Below, piece by piece: positions 1 to 5,373 of a stretch of DNA of 9,008 bases. The stretch covers positions 1-9,008 of the forward strand of contig JBLNEO010000092.1 of the NCBI GenBank assembly GCA_050262775.1, written 5' to 3'. Within the stretch, counting starts at the first letter, position 1. The number at the start of each line of letters is the position of its first letter. The DNA is from DATHTC01 sp050262775. Lineage in GTDB: Bacteria; Actinomycetota; Thermoleophilia; Gaiellales; Gaiellaceae. The position numbers and the translations under genes are program-made. The notes beneath the pieces are model-generated. The model was given only the letters and a program-made list of their open reading frames with translations. It was not told the origin of the DNA and ran no database searches.

Positions 1-573
1 GCCGCGCGCGAGCGGGCCTGCTGCTCGATCGCGATCCAGCTCGGGAGCCGCCTCGAGGACGCCGCCGTGCTCACGCACTCCGCGTCGGCGACGGTGCGCG
101 AGGCGCTCCTCCACACGCCGCCGGCGCACGTCTTCTGCACGACCTCGTCGCCGCTCGAGGAGGGCATCGCCTTCGCGGAGGAGCTGCGCGCGGCGGGGCT
201 CGACGTGACGCTGCTCCCGGACGAGGCCGCCGCGGCCGCGCTCGACCGCGCGGGTCTCCTGCTCGTCGGCGCCGACACCGTCTTCCGCGACGGCGCCGTG
301 TGCAACAAGATCGGGACGAGGCTCCTCGCGGAGGCGGCCGCGCAGCGACGGGTGCCCGTGGTCGTGGCGGCGGAGTCGTTGAAGCTCGTGCCGGTCGACG
401 CGGCCGACGCACCCCCGCTCGACGGCGAGGCCGGCACCTTCTTCGACGTCACGCCGGGGTCCCTCGTCGACGAGGTCGTGACGGAGGAAGGGCGGCTGTC
501 GATCGAGGACGTCGGCGCCCTCGTCGAGCGGACGCCGTTCCTGCGCGCGGGCTGGGACCTGCTCGAGCCCTAG
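1..573 (+). CDS. IF-2B-like protein / ribose-1,5-bisphosphate isomerase-like, 5' end missing
   Basis: The open frame enters from the left edge and ends at TAG 571-573, leaving 190 residues of the C-terminal domain. The family is the eIF-2B alpha/beta/delta fold, which includes methylthioribose-1-phosphate isomerase and archaeal ribose-1,5-bisphosphate isomerase. Visible signatures are AVLTHSASATV early in the fragment, then GADTVFRDGAVCNKIGT (the Asp at visible residue 92 matches the conserved Asp of the isomerases), then VPVVVAAESLK. Bacterial members outside MtnA are usually annotated only as initiation factor 2B-like and probably isomerise a phosphorylated sugar; translation initiation is not expected. 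The substrate cannot be read from this fragment. The stop overlaps the convergent TetR gene by four bases. Family assignment is confident; the precise activity is open. Confidence 0.85.
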   Translation, partial: AARERACCSIAIQLGSRLEDAAVLTHSASATVREALLHTPPAHVFCTTSSPLEEGIAFAEELRAAGLDVTLLPDEAAAAALDRAGLLLVGADTVFRDGAVCNKIGTRLLAEAAAQRRVPVVVAAESLKLVPVDAADAPPLDGEAGTFFDVTPGSLVDEVVTEEGRLSIEDVGALVERTPFLRAGWDLLEP

Positions 574-1130
574 GCGTCGAGCCAGGCGGTGCAGCCCTCG
601 GCCAGCCGGCTTCCCCACGGCGTGGGGTCGTCGAACAGGCGCATCGCCATCATCACGTTCAGCAGCATCCCGTCGGCGAAGAACCGCGACACGTCCTCGC
701 CGCGCACGCCCGCCTGCTCGGCGAGGTCGACGAGCTCGCGCCAGACCTCGCGCACGCCGGCGCGCACGTCGTCGTCGTCGCACGACACGAAGCACTGCAT
801 CATCAGCTTCAGGCGCGTCCGGTCCTCGAGCAGCAGCTCCTCGTAGGCGTCGCCCATCGCACGCAGCGCGTCGCGCCCCTCCTTGCCGGCGCCGGCCGCG
901 GCCATCCGCTCGACGATCTCGCCCATGCCGACGCGGGCCGTCTCGAGGTAGAGGCTCTTCTTCGTCCCGAACAGGCGGAAGAGGTACGGCTGCGAGATCC
1001 CTGCCGCGCGGGCGATGGTCTCGGTCGAGGCGCCGTGGAACCCCCTGTCGGCGAACTCGCGCATCGCGGCCGCCAGCACCGCCTCGCGCCGCTCCTCCGC
1101 CGTCTGCCGCCGTGGCTGCGTCGTCGCCAT
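570..1130 (-). CDS. TetR/AcrR-family transcriptional repressor
   Basis: The protein has 186 residues from ATG at 1130 to TAG at 570-572, a normal length for the family. The N-terminal helix-turn-helix domain spans about residues 12-60, with AMREFADRGFHGASTETIA followed by AAGISQPYLFRLFGTK, the standard TetR_N pattern; the recognition helix is about residues 46-53. The remainder is the helical ligand and dimer domain, whose ligand cannot be guessed. The same frame stays open upstream to 1271, but that extension (47 residues) is low-complexity, crosses the promoter and operator, and overlaps the divergent cyclase, so 1130 is preferred. The start lies 9 bases after a good -10 element, implying a nearly leaderless mRNA. 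A 20-bp palindrome overlaps that -10, so autorepression is likely. The gene is divergent from the diguanylate cyclase and convergent with the IF-2B-like gene. Confidence 0.92.
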   Translation of the reverse strand: MATTQPRRQTAEERREAVLAAAMREFADRGFHGASTETIARAAGISQPYLFRLFGTKKSLYLETARVGMGEIVERMAAAGAGKEGRDALRAMGDAYEELLLEDRTRLKLMMQCFVSCDDDDVRAGVREVWRELVDLAEQAGVRGEDVSRFFADGMLLNVMMAMRLFDDPTPWGSRLAEGCTAWLDA

Positions 1131-1135
1131 CCGAT

Positions 1136-1168
1136 GGAAGTTATCGCTCACTTCCTTCGCCGCGTCAA
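1136..1168 (-). promoter_or_regulatory. TetR gene promoter with overlapping palindromic operator
   Basis: On the minus strand, TTGACG (1168-1163) is followed after exactly 17 bases by GATAAC (1145-1140), a good housekeeping-sigma promoter with start codon 9 bases downstream. A 20-bp dyad, GGAAGTTATCGCTCACTTCC on the plus strand at 1136-1155, covers the -10 element. Its outer six bases on each side are perfectly complementary, and 16 of 20 positions are symmetric. Size, symmetry and position are typical of TetR-family operators, which implies that the adjacent TetR protein represses its own gene. Whether the site also controls the divergent cyclase, whose start is 67 bases away, is inference. 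Confidence 0.75.
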
Positions 1169-1171
1169 ACC

Positions 1172-1205
1172 CCCGAACGAGGGCGTGGCCCGTCCCCGGT
1201 TCGGG
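1172..1205. repeat. Inverted repeat in the TetR/cyclase divergent intergenic region
   Basis: Two 12-base arms, CCCGAACGAGGG (1172-1183) and CCCCGGTTCGGG (1194-1205), pair at 10 of 12 positions around a 10-base spacer. The outer seven pairs are perfect. It ends 16 bases before the cyclase ATG and begins just upstream of the TetR -35. It could be a second protein-binding site, or, if transcribed, a leader hairpin in the cyclase mRNA. In DNA this rich in G and C some inverted repeats arise by chance, so the role is uncertain. Confidence 0.45.
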
Positions 1206-1221
1206 CGATGGTGCGGGCGAG

Positions 1222-2049
1222 ATGGATGCGGCCCTCTCGCACCGCGGCGCCCTCGCCGCCGCCGCGCTCACGGCGTACGCGGCGATCGCCGTGGCGTACG
1301 TGACGATCGAGGTTCCCGGACTCGGGATCGGCCACCTCTTCTACCTGCCGATCGCGATGGTCGCGCTCGCCACCGGCGCGACCCTCGGCGCCGGCGCCGG
1401 CGGCCTCGCCACGATGCTCTACGTCGTCTGCGTGATCCTCAACGACCGGATCCCGAGCGCCGACGTCCTCACGGCGTCCACGGTGATCCGCGGCCTCACC
1501 TACGTCTCGAGCGGCGCCGTGATCGGCGCCTTCGCCGCGCGGAACCGCCTGCTCGTCGAGCAGCTGCGCGACCTGGCGGCGAGGGACTTCCTCACCGGGC
1601 TGCTCAACGCACGCGCGTTCGACGGCGCCCTCGGCCGCCGGTGCGCGGACGAGCGCCCCTTCGCCCTCCTCCTCGCCGACCTCGACGAGCTGAAGCAGAC
1701 GAACGACCGCGACGGGCACGAGGCGGGGAACACGCTCCTGCGCGGAGGAGCGGCCGCGCTGCAGGAGATGCTCCGGGACGGGGACGAGCTGGCCCGGATC
1801 GGCGGCGACGAGTTCGCGATCCTGGCCGACGTCGCGTCGGCCGCCGACGCCGAGCGGCTCGCACGCCGTGTCGAGGCGCGCCTCGGCGAGCGGGGCGTCG
1901 CGCTCAGCGTCGGGTGGGCGCAGTTCCCGTCCGACGGCGGCACCGCGGTCGCGCTCTGCGGGCGCGCCGACGAGCGGCTGTACGCGTCCAAGCGGGCGCG
2001 CAAGGGCGGCGGGGAGGTCGTGGCGCTCCGCCGCCCTGCGGCGGGCTAG
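1222..2049 (+). CDS. Membrane-anchored diguanylate cyclase (GGDEF domain)
   Basis: The protein has 275 residues from ATG 1222 to TAG 2047-2049. Residues 1 to about 110 are hydrophobic, with roughly four predicted membrane segments and no recognisable sensory domain. The GGDEF domain runs from about residue 122 (DFLTGLLNARAF) to the C-terminus. The active-site motif GGDEF is intact at 194-198, the metal-binding Asp is at 153 in LLLADLDELKQTND, and an RxxD inhibitory site (RDGD, 185-188) sits the canonical five residues before GGDEF. It should therefore make cyclic di-GMP from two GTP at the inner membrane and be feedback-inhibited. A small deviation is GHEAGN where GHxxGD is usual. The open frame extends upstream to 1015, but that part is antisense to the TetR gene, and 1222 opens directly into the membrane region. 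No EAL domain follows. The stop shares CTAG with the convergent aminotransferase. Confidence 0.92.
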   Translation: MDAALSHRGALAAAALTAYAAIAVAYVTIEVPGLGIGHLFYLPIAMVALATGATLGAGAGGLATMLYVVCVILNDRIPSADVLTASTVIRGLTYVSSGAVIGAFAARNRLLVEQLRDLAARDFLTGLLNARAFDGALGRRCADERPFALLLADLDELKQTNDRDGHEAGNTLLRGGAAALQEMLRDGDELARIGGDEFAILADVASAADAERLARRVEARLGERGVALSVGWAQFPSDGGTAVALCGRADERLYASKRARKGGGEVVALRRPAAG

Positions 2050-3098
2050 AGCGCGCGGCGGAGCGCGTCGGCGACGCGGTCGAGCTCGCCGTCGGTCAGC
2101 TTCGTGTGGAACGGCAGCGCGAGCGCGTGCTCGAACGCGTGGTCGGCGCCGGGGAAGTCGCCCTGGTCGCGATAGGCGCCGAGGCGGTGGAGCGCGTAGG
2201 TGCCGATCTGGCACTGGATGCCCTGCGCGCGCAGCGCCTCGAGCACGGCGTCGCGGCCCTCGACCTGGACGACGTACGCCTGCAGGCCGTGGCGGTCGCC
2301 CTCGTCGGCGCGCGGCAGCGTCACCGGGAGGCCGGCGAGCCGCTCCTCGTACCCCCGCGCGACGCGTTCCCGCGCGGCGAGGAGATCCTCGAGCCGGCGG
2401 AGCTGCGGGATCCCGATCGCGCAGAGGAGGTCGGGGAGGCGGTAGTTGAACGCGCCGCGCGGCAGGTCGTCGTAGCGGTCGGACGGGCTCCAGCCGTGGT
2501 GCCGCAGGGAGCGGACGGACTCGGCGATCGCGGCGTCGCTCGTCGTCACCGCGCCGCCCTCTCCGGTCGTGACGATCTTCCGCGGGTGGAAGCTGAGGCA
2601 GCCGAGCACCCCGAGCCCGCCGGCGGCACGACCGCGGCGCCGCGCCCCGAGGGCCCCGGCCGCGTCCTCGAGGATCGGGGCGTCGGGCAGCTCGTCGATG
2701 CGCGCCGGGCGCCCGAAGAGGTGCACGGCCAGGATCGCCCGCGTGCGGGGCGTGACGGCCGCGTGCGCCGCGGACGGGTCGACGTTCATCGTCACGGGGT
2801 CGACGTCGACGAGCACGGGCCGCGCGCCGGCGAGCGCGACGACGTTCGCCGTCGCGGGGAACGTGTACGCGGGGACGAGCACCTCGTCGCCCGGGCCGAT
2901 CCCGAGGGCGAGCACCGCCAGGTGGAGCGCGGCCGTCCCCGACGAGACGGCGACGGCGTCCGTGGTGCCGCACGCGTCCGCCAGCAGCCGCTCGAGCTCG
3001 GCCACCTTCGGCCCCATCGTCAGCTGCCCCGTCTCGACGACGGCGGCGAGCTCGGCCAGCTCCTCCTCGCCGACGTCGGGCGAGGCGAGGCGGATCAC
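2046..3098 (-). CDS. DegT/DnrJ/EryC1/StrS-family sugar aminotransferase
   Basis: The protein has 350 residues, from GTG at 3098 to TAG at 2046-2048. The fold-type I PLP enzyme family converts keto-sugar nucleotides to amino sugars, normally using glutamate. Visible motifs are SSGTAALHLAVLALG (52-66, cofactor phosphate site), GDEVLVPAYTFPATAN (70-85), LEDAAGALGA (143-152, with the pyridine-binding Asp145) and SFHPRKIVTTGEGG (169 onward), whose Lys174 is the PLP lysine. All catalytic residues are therefore present. The frame is open far upstream, but GTG 3098 overlaps the epimerase stop as GTGA and begins with the typical IRLASPDVGEEEL N-terminus, so this start is well supported. It is the second gene of a coupled pair and probably acts on the keto-sugar made by the upstream enzyme. 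The exact sugar is unknown; ArnB-like and PseC-like relatives share the SFHP-K-TTGEGG pattern. Confidence 0.94.
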   Translation of the reverse strand: MIRLASPDVGEEELAELAAVVETGQLTMGPKVAELERLLADACGTTDAVAVSSGTAALHLAVLALGIGPGDEVLVPAYTFPATANVVALAGARPVLVDVDPVTMNVDPSAAHAAVTPRTRAILAVHLFGRPARIDELPDAPILEDAAGALGARRRGRAAGGLGVLGCLSFHPRKIVTTGEGGAVTTSDAAIAESVRSLRHHGWSPSDRYDDLPRGAFNYRLPDLLCAIGIPQLRRLEDLLAARERVARGYEERLAGLPVTLPRADEGDRHGLQAYVVQVEGRDAVLEALRAQGIQCQIGTYALHRLGAYRDQGDFPGADHAFEHALALPFHTKLTDGELDRVADALRRAL

Positions 3099-4063
3099 GC
3101 CAAGGCCGGTTTCCGCGCCCTGTACCAACTGATCGTCCGCGCGAGCCCCTCGTCGAGGTCGACCTTCGCCTCGAACCCGAGCTGCTCGCGCGCCTTCGAG
3201 ACGTTCGGGATCCGGATCTCCACGTCGGTGTAGTGCAGCGGCTTGAACACGATCTCCCCCGGGCACCCGCTGAGGCGCTTCACACGCTGCGCGAGGTCGT
3301 AGATCGTCACCGTGGAGCGCGCGTTGCCGATGTTGAAGCTCTGCCCGACCGCCTCCGGGCGCTCGAGGCAGAGGAGGAGTCCCTCGACCATGTCGTCGAC
3401 GTAGCACCAGGCGCGGATCTGCGAGCCGTCGCCGTGGATCTCGAGGTCACGGCCCGCGAGCGCCGCCTCGATGAACGCGCGGATCGCGCCGCCGCCGATC
3501 TGTCCCGGGCCGTAGACGTTGAAGGGGCGCACGGTCGCCGTCGGCAGGCCGAGCTCGTCGTGGTAGGCGTGCGTCATGTGCTCGCCCGCGAGCTTCGAGA
3601 CGGCGTACGTCCAGCGCGCCTCGCCGACCGAGCCCGTCGTCGTCACGTGCCCCTCCTGCACGTTGATCGCATGCGTGCCGAAGACCTCGCTCGTCGAGAA
3701 GTCGACGAAGCGCTCGAGGCCGGGGACGGCGATCGCGGCCTCCAGGACGTTGTAGGTGCCGATGAGGTTCACGCGCATCGTCCGGACGGGGCTCGCGAGC
3801 ACGGTGTCGACGCCGGCGATCGCGGCCGCGTGCACCACGTGCGTCACCCCCTCGGCGGCGGCGCGCACCGACGCGGGATCGAGCACGTCGCCCTCGACCA
3901 GCCGGTAGTTCGGGTGCTCGAGCAGGTCGGTCCCCGCCGCGGCGTCGCGGTGGAGGTTGTCGAGCGCGACGATCTCGTTCTCGTCCACGAGCCTGCGCGC
4001 GAGCGTCGTGCCGATGAACCCGGCGCCGCCGGTGACGAGGATCCGCTTGCCTGCGAGTGGCAC
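3095..4063 (-). CDS. NAD-dependent epimerase/dehydratase (extended SDR) for nucleotide sugars
   Basis: The protein has 322 residues from GTG at 4063 to TGA at 3095-3097, typical for an extended short-chain dehydrogenase. The Rossmann motif GGAGFIG spans 12-18, Asp35 (VALDN) would bind the NAD ribose, STSEVFG is at 123-129, and the catalytic pair is Tyr153 and Lys157 (YAVSK). RPFNVYGPGQ and the C-terminal IPNVSKAREQLGFEAKVDLDEGL are standard for sugar-nucleotide members. The Ser-Glu pair in STSEVFG is the arrangement found in UDP-glucuronate decarboxylases and ArnA; dTDP-glucose 4,6-dehydratases have Asp-Glu there. A decarboxylase or related 4-keto-forming role is thus possible; 4-epimerase is the alternative. 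An upstream GTG at 4084 would add seven residues, but 4063 gives the normal N-terminus and sits 6 bases after a -10-like TACGCT. It is the first gene of a coupled pair with the aminotransferase. Confidence 0.93.
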   Translation of the reverse strand: MPLAGKRILVTGGAGFIGTTLARRLVDENEIVALDNLHRDAAAGTDLLEHPNYRLVEGDVLDPASVRAAAEGVTHVVHAAAIAGVDTVLASPVRTMRVNLIGTYNVLEAAIAVPGLERFVDFSTSEVFGTHAINVQEGHVTTTGSVGEARWTYAVSKLAGEHMTHAYHDELGLPTATVRPFNVYGPGQIGGGAIRAFIEAALAGRDLEIHGDGSQIRAWCYVDDMVEGLLLCLERPEAVGQSFNIGNARSTVTIYDLAQRVKRLSGCPGEIVFKPLHYTDVEIRIPNVSKAREQLGFEAKVDLDEGLARTISWYRARKPALA

Positions 4064-4069
4064 GGCCGG

Positions 4070-4079
4070 AGCGTACCCT
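4070..4079. promoter_or_regulatory. Candidate bidirectional promoter with overlapping -10 elements
   Basis: The ten bases AGCGTACCCT contain a minus-strand hexamer TACGCT (4075-4070) and a plus-strand hexamer TACCCT (4074-4079) that share the central TA at 4074-4075. Both fit the relaxed TANNNT -10 pattern of actinobacteria. They lie 6 and 7 bases upstream of the GTG codons of the epimerase (4063) and the SSI-like gene (4087), the spacing expected for leaderless mRNAs. No convincing -35 is visible on either side. The two hexamers match the stronger TATAAT consensus poorly, so this is a candidate only. Confidence 0.45.
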
Positions 4080-4086
4080 TCCACCC

Positions 4087-4455
4087 GTGCTCGTCCTCGC
4101 CCTCGCCGCCGTCGTCGCGCTGGGCCCGGCGACGAGCCTGACGATCACCGAGTGGCCGAGGGGGCGCGGCGACTCGGCGCCGCGGACGTGGACGCTCCGC
4201 TGCGGCCCCGTCGCCGGGACGCTGCCCCGTCGCGCCGCCGCGTGCCGGCAGCTGCTCGCGGTCCGCACCCCGTTCGCCCCGGTCCCGCCCGGGACGGCCT
4301 GCACCGAGATCTACGGCGGCCCGCAGGAGGCGCTCGTCCGCGGGCGCCACCGCGGCCGGCCCGTGTGGGCGCGCTTCGACCGCCGCGACGGGTGCGCGAT
4401 CGCGCGCTGGAACCGGGTCTCGCTGCTGTTCCCGCTCCGCGTCGGCGTCGCGTAG
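4087..4455 (+). CDS. Secreted subtilisin-inhibitor-like (SSI-like) protein
   Basis: The protein has 122 residues from GTG 4087 to TAG 4453-4455. A hydrophobic stretch (about residues 2-16) looks like a Sec signal peptide. The mature part resembles the Streptomyces subtilisin inhibitor family: RTWTLRC, then AAACRQL, then CTEIYGGP, then FDRRDGCAIARW. Four cysteines (39, 53, 72, 103) have nearly the spacing of the two disulfides of SSI (35-50 and 71-101). Aligning CTEIY on the SSI reactive loop places Glu74 at P1, where SSI has Met73. SSI proteins block subtilisin-type proteases outside the cell; activity here is inferred. An in-frame GTG at 4057 would add ten residues including two arginines, giving a more usual basic n-region but overlapping the divergent epimerase; the start is therefore uncertain. 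The stop abuts the GTG of the next gene with no gap, so the two are probably co-translated. Confidence 0.8.
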   Translation: MLVLALAAVVALGPATSLTITEWPRGRGDSAPRTWTLRCGPVAGTLPRRAAACRQLLAVRTPFAPVPPGTACTEIYGGPQEALVRGRHRGRPVWARFDRRDGCAIARWNRVSLLFPLRVGVA

Positions 4456-5364
4456 GTGGACGACGCGCGGATCGCCGCCGAGCTCGAGGTCGCGCACATG
4501 CCGGCCGACGAGCTCGTCGCCCTCGTCTACCGGCTCGCGCTGCGGCGCCCGCCGGAGCCCGACGCGCTGCGCGAGGCCGCCGAACGGCTCGGCGCGGGGA
4601 CGCTCTCGCCCGCGGCGCTCCTCGGCGACGTGGTCGGCAGCGCCGAGTTCGAGCACGTCCGGACGCTCGACGACGCGGTCGCCCGTGCCCGCCGGGCGCG
4701 GGCCGCCGGCGAGCGGCCGCGCGGGCTCCGTGCGCCCGCGTCGCACGACGAGCGCGCGATCGAGATCCCGTGGGCGCTGTCGCGCCTGCGCGGGGAGGCG
4801 GCCGTGCTCGACGTCGGCTACGCCTTCGCCGAGCCGGCGTGGCTCGCCGCGCTGACGAGCGCCGCCGCGCCGGGCGCCGTCGTCGGGGTCGACCTGGCGG
4901 AGCGCGAGGTGCCCGGCATCCGCGGCGTCCGCGCGGACGTGCGGGAGCTCCCGTTCGCGGACGGCGCGTTCGACGTCGCCTTCTGCATCTCGACGCTCGA
5001 GCACGTCGGCCTCGACAACCGTCGCTACGGCACCGACGCCGCACGCGACGAGGGCGGACGTGCGGCGGCGCTCCGCGAGCTGCGGCGGGTCGCCCGGCGG
5101 GTCCTCGTCAGCGTGCCGGCGGGCGTGGAGGAGGACCACGGTGCGTTCGTCCAGCTGCCGCCGGAGGCGTGGCTCGCCTCGTTCCGCGACGCGGGGCTCG
5201 AGGTCGTCGAGCACGAGACGTACGAGCGGACGCCGTCCGGGTGGACGTCGACCGACGGCTCGCCGGCCGTCGCGTACGGCTCGCGCGGCGACGGGGCCGC
5301 GGCCGTCCTGTGCGCCGAGCTCGGCCCGCGGCGGTTCCGCCTCCCGCGCTTCGGCCGCCGGTAG
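4456..5364 (+). CDS. DUF4214 domain fused to class I SAM-dependent methyltransferase
   Basis: The protein has 302 residues, GTG 4456 to TAG 5362-5364, starting immediately after the stop of the SSI-like gene. Residues about 17-66 (LVALVYRLALRRPPEPDALR, then a GTLSPAALL segment and SAEFEH) fit the DUF4214 helical repeat found in cell-surface and glycosylation proteins. Residues about 115-260 are a Rossmann methyltransferase domain: VLDVGYAFAEP (motif I from 117), VVGVDLAE with acidic Asp146 (motif II), LPFADGAFDVAFCISTLEH (motifs III and IV). Motif I lacks the usual GxGxG after the Asp, so SAM binding might be altered, though this may be a trait of its subfamily. The likely target is a sugar or glycan intermediate, judged only from its neighbours. 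The N-terminal DUF4214 may mediate association with partners; that is inference. Confidence 0.82.
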   Translation: MDDARIAAELEVAHMPADELVALVYRLALRRPPEPDALREAAERLGAGTLSPAALLGDVVGSAEFEHVRTLDDAVARARRARAAGERPRGLRAPASHDERAIEIPWALSRLRGEAAVLDVGYAFAEPAWLAALTSAAAPGAVVGVDLAEREVPGIRGVRADVRELPFADGAFDVAFCISTLEHVGLDNRRYGTDAARDEGGRAAALRELRRVARRVLVSVPAGVEEDHGAFVQLPPEAWLASFRDAGLEVVEHETYERTPSGWTSTDGSPAVAYGSRGDGAAAVLCAELGPRRFRLPRFGRR

Positions 5365-5373
5365 GGTCGCCGC

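Noticed and set aside
1131..1271. N-terminal extension of the TetR protein to a start at 1271
   Set aside because: The added 47 residues are low complexity, would translate the promoter and operator, and overlap the divergent cyclase; ATG 1130 gives a standard TetR N-terminus.
300..3233. Very long plus-strand open frame of 977 codons
   Set aside because: It runs antisense through the TetR, aminotransferase and part of the epimerase genes and gives an Arg/Ala/Gly-rich sequence with no family motifs. Long spurious frames are expected at this GC content, where stop codons are rare.
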